A stretch of 38,451 nt of DNA, taken from Chitinophagaceae bacterium (GTDB lineage Bacteria > Bacteroidota > Bacteroidia > Chitinophagales > Chitinophagaceae). Position 1 is the stretch's first letter. The number at the start of each line of letters is the position of its first letter. Shown here piece after piece: positions 9,103-17,470 of the stretch. The notes under the pieces were generated by a model. The model was not told the DNA's origin and made no database searches. It saw only the letters and a program-made list of their open reading frames with translations. A program made the position numbers and the translations under genes. The stretch covers positions 1 to 38,451 of the forward strand of contig JACDBU010000222.1 of the NCBI GenBank assembly GCA_013694745.1. The letters are read 5' to 3'.

Positions 9103-10875
9103 TTATATAATAATTGATGTTTTTTCCTGGGTTTCGAATTGCATTTTGTGCAGCTGGTAATAAAACCCTTCTTTGGCCAGTAATTCTTCATGGTTACCCA
9201 GTTCTTTTATTACTCCTTTATCAAGCACCATTATTGTATTTGCTTTTTTAATGGTAGATAAACGATGTGCAATAATTATGGATGTGCGACCATTTATAAG
9301 TTTATCAATTGCCTGCTGAATGAGCATTTCGCTTTCTGTGTCAATAGATGAAGTTGCCTCATCCAGTACAAGTATTGAAGGATCGTACAGTAATGCCCTG
9401 ATAAAAGATAATAGTTGTCTTTGTCCTAGTGAGAGGGTGGCGCCTCTTTCCATAACATTATAATCATACCCGCCAGGCAACCTGGTAATAAAATTATGCA
9501 CGCCGATAAGCCTTGCTGCTTCTATTACCTGTTCGCGTTTTATGGCGGGATTGCGTAAGGTTACATTGTCTATCACCGAGCCACCAAATAAAAAAACATC
9601 CTGTAAAACAACCGCAATATTGCTTCGTAAATAATCTACATCATATTCATAAATGTTTTTATCATCAATTTTTATTTGTCCCTTTTGTATATGATACAGC
9701 CGGTTAAGCAAACTGATTATTGATGTTTTACCACTTCCCGTGTGGCCAACAATGGCCAGTGTTTTCCCTGCTTCTATTGTAAAGGAAATATTTTTGAGCA
9801 CATAATTTTCATCGGAGTATGCAAACCAGACATTTTGAAATTCAACCTTGCCGTTTAATTTTTTTCCCGTTGTAGAATGTGCCGGATCAACCGGTATATA
9901 ATCCTGGTTATCCAGCACTTTAAATACTCTTTCGCTGGCGATCATGCCCATTTGCAATACATTAAATTTATCAGCAATAACCCTTAATGGCCTGAACAAT
10001 AAATTTAAATACATGATGAAGGATATGATAACGCCGGCATTAAATGCATAATTAGCGCCCCACCACACGAGCAAGCCAATTGAAAATGCAAGTACAATTT
10101 CAACGATCGGGAAAAATATGGAATACGCTAATATGGACCGCACATTGGCATTGCGGTGTTCCGTATTTATGGCCTGGAATTTTTTGAACTCTTTGTCTTC
10201 CACTGCAAAAGCCTGCACCACTGCCATACCCGTAATATGTTCCTGCACAAATGCATTGAGATTAGCTACGGCATTGCGTACCCGTATAAAGGATATGTTT
10301 ACACTTTCCTTAAAAAAATACGTTGCAATAATTATTATGGGGAAAGGTGCAAGGCTTATTAATGACAAACGCCAGTCAACAAAAAACATAAATAATAAGA
10401 TCGATATTATAGAAAGCATATCAGCTACGATGGGAATAAATCCATCAGAAAAAATATCATTCACAGATTCAATATCATTGATAGTGCGGGTGGTTAAAGT
10501 ACCTATCGGCGTATTATCAAACTGGGAAAGATTTAAGCCAAGTATCTTTTTATAAACTGCTACCCGCAAGTCTTTTACAACTGACTGGCCAAGCCAGGCA
10601 GTGATGTAGGTAAAATAAAAACGAAGCCAGGTTTCACACAGTAACATACCTACCTGGATAACGGTTATCCATACCAGCCAGAAGGTGTTCCGGTCCCTGA
10701 TAAAATGGTTTACCGTGTATTGAATTAAAAAAGGCCTCAGCGGAGAAATTACCGCCAGTACTATTGAGAGGACAATGGAGAGATATAATTTTTTTTTATA
10801 GGGAGAAGCAAAATGAAAAACCTTTTTCAACTGGGTAAAATCGAAAATTTTTTTTCGTTTTTTTTTATCGGGCAT
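9103..10875 (-). CDS. ABC exporter, fused membrane and ATPase domains (MsbA/MdlB-like)
   Basis: 590 residues, ATG start; a half-transporter that must dimerise. The N-terminus is very basic (PDKKKRKK). Residues 25-310 form a type IV exporter membrane domain of six helices. The ATPase domain follows: Walker A GHTGSGKT 377-384, Q-loop Q425, signature LSLGQ 481-485, Walker B ILVLDEA 501-507, switch H537. All catalytic residues are present, so a working homodimer is possible. Substrate unknown; lipid, lipopolysaccharide precursor or drug export are the family roles. Same strand as the atp genes, 76 nt upstream of atpB, but atpB has its own candidate promoter, so co-transcription is uncertain. Confidence 0.93.
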   Translation of the reverse strand: MPDKKKRKKIFDFTQLKKVFHFASPYKKKLYLSIVLSIVLAVISPLRPFLIQYTVNHFIRDRNTFWLVWITVIQVGMLLCETWLRFYFTYITAWLGQSVVKDLRVAVYKKILGLNLSQFDNTPIGTLTTRTINDIESVNDIFSDGFIPIVADMLSIISILLFMFFVDWRLSLISLAPFPIIIIATYFFKESVNISFIRVRNAVANLNAFVQEHITGMAVVQAFAVEDKEFKKFQAINTEHRNANVRSILAYSIFFPIVEIVLAFSIGLLVWWGANYAFNAGVIISFIMYLNLLFRPLRVIADKFNVLQMGMIASERVFKVLDNQDYIPVDPAHSTTGKKLNGKVEFQNVWFAYSDENYVLKNISFTIEAGKTLAIVGHTGSGKTSIISLLNRLYHIQKGQIKIDDKNIYEYDVDYLRSNIAVVLQDVFLFGGSVIDNVTLRNPAIKREQVIEAARLIGVHNFITRLPGGYDYNVMERGATLSLGQRQLLSFIRALLYDPSILVLDEATSSIDTESEMLIQQAIDKLINGRTSIIIAHRLSTIKKANTIMVLDKGVIKELGNHEELLAKEGFYYQLHKMQFETQEKTSIII

Positions 10876-10925
10876 TATGCAAATTACTAAATGTTAGCTG
10901 CGGAGATTTACCCTTTATAAAATTT

Positions 10926-13130
10926 TTATCCCTTTGCCTTTGTGTAAGCTTTTATAAATAATGCGCCAAGATTTTTATGTGGTGGTACATAATCATCAAA
11001 CAGATCTTTTTTATCGTGCGGGCCTTTTGCAAAAGAAGCATCCAGTGTATTCCACATTTCTCTCCAGTCAATATTTTTACCTGCACGTAAAGTATTATTG
11101 AGTGCTTCAATTATTGGCTTATTAATATCCTTTGCGCCAATTTGTTTGGTAGAGATTATGTGAGCCTCGGGTGCATAGTCTAAAATTTGTTTAAGATTTT
11201 TATAGCCGCCACATGATCCAAGCATGATGATCTTGGCAGTTTCGGGCAACTGTTCAATGGTATATTGTAAATGATAACTATGACCGCGATGGATAACAAC
11301 TGCGGGGCGTAGATTTTTTTCATCCAGGTAATCTATCAGGTGTTTTTGTGCATCCGCATCTTTATCTGTTACATTATCCAATGGAAGATTTGCGTATATC
11401 CAGATCGGTTTTCCTTTTATCGATTTTATTTCAACCCATTCCTTTGTGGTTGTTACTTTCCAATCACTTGCAGGGAATGAACTCATGTAACTGCTAAAAG
11501 ATTCTTTACCATCTTTATCCCCATAAAAAAATACCTGCTGTATGATACGGCCTGTGTCATCTGCCAGGTAATTGTAATCAACCGTATATACAGGCGGGAT
11601 CCCTATTTCTTTTGCCAGGTCAATATTATTAGCAGGATCTGAAGAAAGGAAAATGGTCCTTAAAAGATGATATAATTTTTGCCCAGGCTGGTTACCGCTT
11701 TGCAAACACCTTTGTTCATTTTCGGTTACATAATCAAGCATTGATTTAAGCAAATTCGGATCACGGATACTACCGTACGAATCGGCTACATCTACTGCAT
11801 CTTCAAGGGTTCCTGTACTCTCCAACTTGCTTACAAAGGCTTTCATTAATATCTCCGAATTATCCTTCATCGTTCTTAAAAAGGTGTCCAGCTTATTATA
11901 AGCTGCAGCCATTTTTATAAACTTTTTAAAGTGATCAAAGTTTACCGACATCAATAATGAATCACCTTTGGGTTTGGGACCCAAGCGTTGCATCATCCTG
12001 TCAAAACTATTTTTATAACTCGAAGTAAAAATTTCATTTTCTCCAAACACCATCATGTAATAAAGTTCCTGTGGCCCCAGCGGATCAATCGCTCTAAAAC
12101 GAATGGCCGGGTTGTTTACTTCATGCAATTCATTGATGGGTGTAATGAAATGCTGTATGGCTTTACGCTGCAGCATATCCATAAGCCCATCCGTACCTGC
12201 CATAGCAATGGGTGTATCACCATGCTTTAACCTGTTGTAATAATCGATCTCTGTTTTTACTAGCAGTTTGAAATAGCCAACACTATCATATTTTTTTTCA
12301 TTGCTGCCAATATATTTTGAAATGCTTTCTATTGTTTGCTTACCACTTATTAGGTCGTCTAAAAAAGGAAAATAAAATAATGCGCCATCCAAATGACTAA
12401 GCTGTACAATGATCTTTATGCGGCTGTCCTGGTTTCTTTTTATAAGCTGTCCGGGCAAACTTGAGGTTGACTGGGCATAAGAATAAAGCTGGGAAGGACT
12501 ATTTTCAAATGCTACAAGTACCAGTGTATCTGCAAATGGCTCATTTATATAAGGGCCGATGTTGGCTAGAATTTTATCAGGATGCAGTTGTGCAAATTTT
12601 AAAAATAAAGTTTTTTTACTTTCCTGGTAACCCGGGTTCTCCTTAAAAATTTCTGAATTGATGAGGCCAACTTCGTATGGAACCTGCTGAATATAAGGCA
12701 CCATATTTTCGCCGCGGAGGTTAGCTTGTAAAATAGCAGAAAAATTTTCCACGAGCACCGGGGCAAGTGCCGGAGAAAATTTTCTCGCCCTCCAGTTGTT
12801 TGTAAAATCTCTAACCAGGCTTTCGATATACCTTAAATACCTGATCTTATCATTGCTTGTGGGAAGTGATTTATTAGCTTCAATGCCGTAACGCAGAATA
12901 TCCACCTTTCTCATGATCGCATCGGTAACCTGCATGTTGATATCATCCGATTTAGAAACTTTTATCATGCCATCTGCCTTGCCATCTGTTTTATCGGCTC
13001 TTAACTGCTCAGCTTTTATTTTATCATGAAATCCCTGGCGCCCAATGGGGATGATGGTTGAATCGGGACTGGCAAAAGATCTAAGTTGAAAAACCAGGAG
13101 GAAAATGAGCAGGTAAAAAATTTTATTCAT
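10926..13130 (-). CDS. Large secreted protein with clan CD (caspase/gingipain-like) C-terminal domain, putative
   Basis: 734 residues, ATG start, signal peptide about 1-20 (ends SFAS). I do not recognise the family by name. Residues 60-520 are mostly predicted helical with no repeat I can define. Residues 570-690 alternate hydrophobic strands and helices: KPIWIYANL, then AVVIHRGHSYH at 610-620, AKIIMLGSCGGY at 632-643, AHIIST at 656-661. A His on one strand (H614 or H617) followed by Cys after the next strand (C640 in GSCGG) is the arrangement of clan CD cysteine peptidases (caspases, gingipains, CHAT). The peptidase call is inference from motif and order only. It lies 50 nt upstream of the ABC exporter, so export or processing links are possible. 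A candidate -7 box precedes it. Confidence 0.7.
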   Translation of the reverse strand: MNKIFYLLIFLLVFQLRSFASPDSTIIPIGRQGFHDKIKAEQLRADKTDGKADGMIKVSKSDDINMQVTDAIMRKVDILRYGIEANKSLPTSNDKIRYLRYIESLVRDFTNNWRARKFSPALAPVLVENFSAILQANLRGENMVPYIQQVPYEVGLINSEIFKENPGYQESKKTLFLKFAQLHPDKILANIGPYINEPFADTLVLVAFENSPSQLYSYAQSTSSLPGQLIKRNQDSRIKIIVQLSHLDGALFYFPFLDDLISGKQTIESISKYIGSNEKKYDSVGYFKLLVKTEIDYYNRLKHGDTPIAMAGTDGLMDMLQRKAIQHFITPINELHEVNNPAIRFRAIDPLGPQELYYMMVFGENEIFTSSYKNSFDRMMQRLGPKPKGDSLLMSVNFDHFKKFIKMAAAYNKLDTFLRTMKDNSEILMKAFVSKLESTGTLEDAVDVADSYGSIRDPNLLKSMLDYVTENEQRCLQSGNQPGQKLYHLLRTIFLSSDPANNIDLAKEIGIPPVYTVDYNYLADDTGRIIQQVFFYGDKDGKESFSSYMSSFPASDWKVTTTKEWVEIKSIKGKPIWIYANLPLDNVTDKDADAQKHLIDYLDEKNLRPAVVIHRGHSYHLQYTIEQLPETAKIIMLGSCGGYKNLKQILDYAPEAHIISTKQIGAKDINKPIIEALNNTLRAGKNIDWREMWNTLDASFAKGPHDKKDLFDDYVPPHKNLGALFIKAYTKAKG

Positions 13131-13148
13131 GTATCAGGGTGCTTTAAG

Positions 13149-13156
13149 CAAAAATA
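13149..13156 (-). promoter_or_regulatory. Candidate promoter -7 box for the clan CD-like gene
   Basis: TATTTTTG on the minus strand fits TAnnTTTG and ends 18 nt upstream of the ATG at 13130. No firm -33 TTG is seen. Confidence 0.45.
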
Positions 13157-13180
13157 GTACGAATAGCGCCATTTTTATTG

Positions 13181-13203
13181 AAACCTTTAAAACATTAAGG
13201 TTT
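13181..13203. promoter_or_regulatory. Inverted repeat in divergent intergenic region
   Basis: AAACCTT (13181-13187) and AAGGTTT (13197-13203) form a perfect 7-bp dyad with a 9-nt centre, between divergent genes and about 150 bp upstream of the response regulator. It could be an operator; nothing ties it to a particular protein. Confidence 0.3.
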
Positions 13204-13330
13204 TATAATGCAAGCCACGAATAATATAGATGTGGATTTTTTATTTATGGTTGCCTGGGGTTTTAAACAGTTCAATATTAAAAAATTGTAAACTCATAGT
13301 TGTAAAGAAATTGTTAACTATAAATTGATA

Positions 13331-13338
13331 TAGGTTTG
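13331..13338 (+). promoter_or_regulatory. Candidate promoter of the response regulator gene
   Basis: TAGGTTTG matches TAnnTTTG, with TTG at 13311-13313, 17 nt upstream. The gene's ATG would lie only about 10 nt after the start of transcription, giving a very short leader. Confidence 0.4.
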
Positions 13339-13353
13339 CAAAAACTTTCTGTA

Positions 13354-14031
13354 ATGGAAAATAAAGCTGGTAAAATTTTAATTGCTGATGATGAACCGGA
13401 CATACTTGAGATCATCAGCTTTAATCTCCAATCAGAAGGGTACGAAGTTTTTACCGCAAAAAACGGGGAGCAGGCAATTGAGCAGGCAAAAAAGCATATG
13501 CCCGATCTGATAATTTTAGATGTGATGATGCCCCGTAAAAACGGATTTGAAGTTTGCAACATTCTCCGGTTACAACCTGCTTTTAAAGATACCATCATCA
13601 TTTTTCTTACCGCTCTTAATGATGAATCTACAGAAATAAAAGGATTGGAAACGGGTGGTGACGATTATATTACCAAACCTATAAGTCCGAAAGTTTTAAT
13701 TAGCAGGATCAACGCATTATTCCGCAGGATCACGAAGGAAACAGGAAGTATTTTGCAGATAGGTGATCTGCAAATTGATCGTGAAAAGTATAATGTAGTT
13801 TATAAGAACGAAGAAATTTTTTTAGCAAGAAAAGAATTTGAACTGCTCGCATTGCTTACATCAAAGCCACAAAAAGTTTTTTTGCGCAATGAGATTTTGC
13901 ACCAGGTATGGGGCACAGACGTTATTGTTGGTGATCGTACCATTGATGTACACATAAGGAAAATACGCCAAAAGCTGGGTGCAGACTGCATTACAACAGT
14001 TAAAGGAGTAGGCTATAAATTTCAGATGTAA
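13354..14031 (+). CDS. PhoB/OmpR-family response regulator (orphan)
   Basis: 225 residues from the ATG at 13354; a TTG at 13336 lies inside the candidate -7 box and is unlikely. Receiver domain 6-120: acidic pair D12-D13, phosphoacceptor D56 in LIILDVMMP, T86 and K108 (DDYITKP). The C-terminal winged helix (about 130-225) shows ARKEFELLALLTSKPQKVF and TIDVHIRKIRQKLG, then the terminal GVGYKF hairpin, typical of PhoB/OmpR DNA binding. The protein would be phosphorylated by a sensor kinase and bind direct repeats. No histidine kinase gene is adjacent on either side; Bacteroidota PhoB-like regulators are often paired with a PhoR-type kinase. Target genes unknown. Confidence 0.94.
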   Translation: MENKAGKILIADDEPDILEIISFNLQSEGYEVFTAKNGEQAIEQAKKHMPDLIILDVMMPRKNGFEVCNILRLQPAFKDTIIIFLTALNDESTEIKGLETGGDDYITKPISPKVLISRINALFRRITKETGSILQIGDLQIDREKYNVVYKNEEIFLARKEFELLALLTSKPQKVFLRNEILHQVWGTDVIVGDRTIDVHIRKIRQKLGADCITTVKGVGYKFQM

Positions 14032-14032
14032 C

Positions 14033-14053
14033 CTCGTCCCAACCAGGAACGAG
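14033..14053. terminator. Weak hairpin between convergent genes
   Basis: CTCGT (14033-14037) pairs with ACGAG (14049-14053), extended by CC/GG with one bulge. It lies between the convergent response regulator and M28 peptidase genes. No U-tract follows in either direction, so it is only a possible bidirectional terminator. Confidence 0.3.
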
Positions 14054-14073
14054 CAACCAAAAACTACGAACTT

Positions 14074-15537
14074 TTAAAGTGCCTGTAATGGAATATCCCT
14101 CTTCAACATTTTATCACGGTTAGCAATTTCCCATGCGGTAAGAAAAATAAGGCGCACTCTTTTTTCGTACAGATCCCAGTTTATTTTCTCAATAGTATCC
14201 GTTGGTTTGTGATAATCTGCCAGCAGCATTCCATCATAAAAAAATAAGATCGGAACTCCTTTGCGAGCAAAATTATAATGATCACTCCGGAAATATATCC
14301 TTTGTTTATCCGCAGGATCATCGTATTTATAATCAAGTTTAAGATGGGTGTATTTATTGTTAGCAGCTTCATTGATCACGGGCAGGTCGCTGCTTAATTT
14401 ATCATGACCAATAACATAAATATAATTGGTAGTATCACCGGTTTTGCGCTCTGTATCTATACGGCCAACCATATCGGTATTAAGATCAACAGAGGTTTTA
14501 TCTAATGGAAATAAGGGATGGTCTGAATAATATTCAGATCCCCATAAACCTTTTTCTTCACCACTCACTGTCATAAAAACAATTGTTCGTCTTGGGCCCT
14601 TGCCCGCAGCTTTTGCTTTTGCAAATGCCTGTGCCATTTCTATCACGCCCACTGTTCCACTGCCATCATCATCGGCGCCATACCAGATAACCGTATCACG
14701 TTTACCAAGATGGTCGTAATGCCCGGTTAAAAAAACGTATTCATCTTTCAGGTCTGTTCCCGGCAAATAACCGATCACATTACTGCTCTGTAAAAGGATG
14801 GTTTGTTTTTCAACCGACAAGAGAATATCGGCAGAATAAATTTTTCCATTTTGTTCAGGCAGGTTTGGTGTACCGGTTATTGCAGCTGCCACTTGTGGCG
14901 TGATGAAAAAGTTTTGCCGGCTAACAGATTTTACAAACTGGTGCAGGTACATATTTCTCCGCTTACTATTATTGCGGTCGAACACCTGCTTGTTTGTGGA
15001 TACATTTAAAACAACTGATGCAGTATTAAGCGCGGCCTGCAACTTTGAATTGGTGGTTGCCGCAGATGCTAAATTGTTTTCAAATAGTAAAACTATTTTA
15101 CCCCTCATGTCAGGGCTGATCTTTGCAGTATCGCTCATGTTATTAATAGCAACCACTTCAGAAAAATGGTATGTGGCAGGTAAAACATTATTAATATTGA
15201 AAGCAAAATCTTTATCAACTGAAAAGCTTTTACCATTTATTTCCAGTACTGCTTTTGTAATACTGTCCTGGTAAACAGTATAATACATTTGGTAGCTGCC
15301 ATTATTTCCCGGTACCAGTCCAATATTTTTAAACTGCTGCTCAATGTAGGCGGCGGCTCGTTTTTGACCGGGTGTGGCAGTTTCCCTTCCTTCCATTTCC
15401 CGGCTGGCAATTATAGTAAGATGTTTTTTAAGATCTGCTCCTGTAATGGCTTTTGCAAATACTTCTGGGTTTGATTTTTTTTGTGCGCCGGCAAAAAAGC
15501 CATTCAGCAATAAGGCCAGTAATACTATTTTATGCAT
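14074..15537 (-). CDS. Secreted M28-family zinc peptidase
   Basis: 487 residues, ATG start, signal peptide about 1-18 (ends FAGAQ). The catalytic M28 domain holds the full two-zinc set: H273 (TGHYDHLG), D290 (GADDDGSG), base E327 and ligand E328 (SGEEKG), D355 (NTDMVG), H443 (ADYHKPTD). An insert between about 120 and 245 resembles the protease-associated domain that often precedes M28 (SPDMRGKIVLL). The expected role is an aminopeptidase or carboxypeptidase acting on peptides in the periplasm or outside. It lies 88 nt after the TPR gene with its own candidate promoter, and is convergent with the response regulator. Substrate specificity cannot be read. Confidence 0.92.
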   Translation of the reverse strand: MHKIVLLALLLNGFFAGAQKKSNPEVFAKAITGADLKKHLTIIASREMEGRETATPGQKRAAAYIEQQFKNIGLVPGNNGSYQMYYTVYQDSITKAVLEINGKSFSVDKDFAFNINNVLPATYHFSEVVAINNMSDTAKISPDMRGKIVLLFENNLASAATTNSKLQAALNTASVVLNVSTNKQVFDRNNSKRRNMYLHQFVKSVSRQNFFITPQVAAAITGTPNLPEQNGKIYSADILLSVEKQTILLQSSNVIGYLPGTDLKDEYVFLTGHYDHLGKRDTVIWYGADDDGSGTVGVIEMAQAFAKAKAAGKGPRRTIVFMTVSGEEKGLWGSEYYSDHPLFPLDKTSVDLNTDMVGRIDTERKTGDTTNYIYVIGHDKLSSDLPVINEAANNKYTHLKLDYKYDDPADKQRIYFRSDHYNFARKGVPILFFYDGMLLADYHKPTDTIEKINWDLYEKRVRLIFLTAWEIANRDKMLKRDIPLQAL

Positions 15538-15560
15538 ATGATTTTATTAAAAAAGATGGG

Positions 15561-15568
15561 CAAACTTA
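15561..15568 (-). promoter_or_regulatory. Candidate promoter -7 box for the M28 peptidase
   Basis: TAAGTTTG on the minus strand matches TAnnTTTG and ends 23 nt upstream of the ATG at 15537. Confidence 0.45.
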
Positions 15569-15625
15569 ATGGAAATTTAATTTGGCTGGAAAAAATTTGA
15601 TGAATGGAAACAGGTTATTAAAGTA

Positions 15626-17443
15626 TTATAAAACGGCAACATCCTTTTCAATTTCTATTTCCGGGTTATCAGCCTGTTTCTTTACCCTGTGCCACCATTT
15701 GCTAAATGAGAACCGGGTTCGGGCTTCTAATAATTTTCTTGATTCTAAAAATTTTATCAGGTTACTTTCCAGGAAATGCTGCAGGGGTACCAGCAAGCCT
15801 ATAAGCCCAATTTTTATAAGCCACAACTTTAAAGGTTGCCCGTGTGTTGCATTGTTCAAAAAAGTATTGTCTAAAAGCATTACAATAAATTCAAATAATG
15901 AGATAAAGAAAAAATACCCCAGGATCTTGATAACAAGTTTGGAAACGGCAAACATACCGATGACCAGCATACTCAGGAAAACGATACTAATTGCTATTGT
16001 TATGAACATGTACTGGATGTTGCGCTGGTTCTTTGAGCGTTCCTCTTCCTGCAATACTTCTTCATCATGCTTCCGGTTTTCTCTATCCACTCCTAAGAGG
16101 GCAATGTCCTTATCTTTCGATAATTGTAAAAGCGTATCTTTTGTGGCTGTTGCTACTATTTTATAGTTTAAGGCTTTTTTAAAATCTCCCTGCAGTTGGT
16201 ACAATTGAAATAATGAATCGGAAATTGATTCTACGTAAGTGAGATTAACAAGACCAGTACAATATTTAAGTGCTTTTTCATAGTATGTGATAGCGTTGCT
16301 GTTGTCGTTCCGGGCTCCGTAACAGGCAGCCATTTCCGAATACACATATTTCGCCTTATCAGGATCAAAAGTTTTAAAAAGATCTGTTTCAGCAAGGGTG
16401 AAATATTGCAGGGCCGAATCCATATTATTTCCGAAGCGATATATTTCTCCCAGTTCAAAATAATAATTACCAAGTCCACCCTGCATGTAAAAATCTTTCA
16501 GATCGGCCTGTGAATTAAGATAATCAAGTGTGCGTTTACTGTCTTTTAATTTGGTTGTATAAATAGCCAACAATATATTTTTTGCCCGCACTTTGTATTT
16601 ATCTATATGCAGTGAATCTGCTAAAGCCAGGGAAAGATTGATATAATAAATTTCATTGGTAACCCGGCCAAGTGATGTATAATCATTTATCAGACCTTCG
16701 CCATAATTTAATTTTTTATTGACGCCAACACTTTTCAATAAATTATTTTTTGCTTCCACCTGGTCACCCAGCAGGTAATACAGATCAGCAAGGCGATGAT
16801 AAATATCAGATTCCAAATGATAATTTTTGCTCTTAAGGGAAATATCAAAAGCAGTGTTATAATTTTTACATGCCTGCACAGAATTTCCTTTTGATTGGTA
16901 GGTATCTCCCAGTTCCAGGTATACCAAGGCTTTTACCGAATCGGATTGTATGTTCTGAATATTCATCAAAGCCATGTTTGCATTTTCCAGGGCTTTATCT
17001 TTTTCACCGCGCTTACGCAAAATACAGGCAAGCCGGGTATATCCTAAGGCGACGTAATCATTTGTGTTGATCGATTTTGAATTTATTGATTTGGAAAAAT
17101 CGATCCCACGCTGAATGAAGTCACTTGCCCTGTCAAAATCTTCTTTTGTGGACCAGGCAGAAATACCTGAAATATAATTATCAAAATAGGTTTTGAGGAT
17201 AAGTGAATTATTATTTGATAACTCAGCTATGTGTAATTGTTCAGTAAGAACACTGTCTGCCTGCTTATACAACTTATTGGTGCAAAAATAATTTGCCAGG
17301 TTATTTAATGCATCCACTTTATCGGGTTCTGTAACACTTATCGTGCATAGTTTACACAGGCTGTCAATTTCTTTTTTGCTTTTTTGTGCAATACAAAAGT
17401 TGAAAGCTGTGATCAAAAACAATATTAAAAAATATGACCTCAT
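15626..17443 (-). CDS. TPR-repeat membrane protein without kinase domain
   Basis: 605 residues from the ATG at 17443; a TTG one codon earlier is unlikely. Signal peptide about 1-19 (ends FCIAQ). Residues 25-440 are tetratricopeptide repeats, recognisable as LNNLANYF, YTRLACILRKRGEKDKAL, YLELGDTYQSKGNSVQA, YYFELGEIYRFGNNMDSAL and YSEMAACYGARNDNSNAITYY. A charged coiled segment (about 450-473) leads to three hydrophobic segments (about 479-499, 503-524, 538-558) and a basic tail. The layout of periplasmic TPRs then membrane segments resembles Bacteroidota sensor kinases of the LytS type, but there is no kinase or DNA-binding domain. Probably a sensor or scaffold in the inner membrane; partner unknown. 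It follows the kelch gene by 27 nt, so they are likely co-transcribed. Confidence 0.85.
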   Translation of the reverse strand: MRSYFLILFLITAFNFCIAQKSKKEIDSLCKLCTISVTEPDKVDALNNLANYFCTNKLYKQADSVLTEQLHIAELSNNNSLILKTYFDNYISGISAWSTKEDFDRASDFIQRGIDFSKSINSKSINTNDYVALGYTRLACILRKRGEKDKALENANMALMNIQNIQSDSVKALVYLELGDTYQSKGNSVQACKNYNTAFDISLKSKNYHLESDIYHRLADLYYLLGDQVEAKNNLLKSVGVNKKLNYGEGLINDYTSLGRVTNEIYYINLSLALADSLHIDKYKVRAKNILLAIYTTKLKDSKRTLDYLNSQADLKDFYMQGGLGNYYFELGEIYRFGNNMDSALQYFTLAETDLFKTFDPDKAKYVYSEMAACYGARNDNSNAITYYEKALKYCTGLVNLTYVESISDSLFQLYQLQGDFKKALNYKIVATATKDTLLQLSKDKDIALLGVDRENRKHDEEVLQEEERSKNQRNIQYMFITIAISIVFLSMLVIGMFAVSKLVIKILGYFFFISLFEFIVMLLDNTFLNNATHGQPLKLWLIKIGLIGLLVPLQHFLESNLIKFLESRKLLEARTRFSFSKWWHRVKKQADNPEIEIEKDVAVL

Positions 17444-17470
17444 CAAATGAAACTGGTTTTGAAAGAAAAT

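Noticed and set aside
13336-13353. Upstream TTG start for the response regulator
   Set aside because: It overlaps the candidate promoter box and adds residues outside the receiver domain; the ATG at 13354 fits the family.
15582-16166. Plus-strand frame of 194 codons
   Set aside because: It lies opposite the TPR membrane protein, which has a signal peptide, repeats and membrane helices; the plus frame shows no domain.
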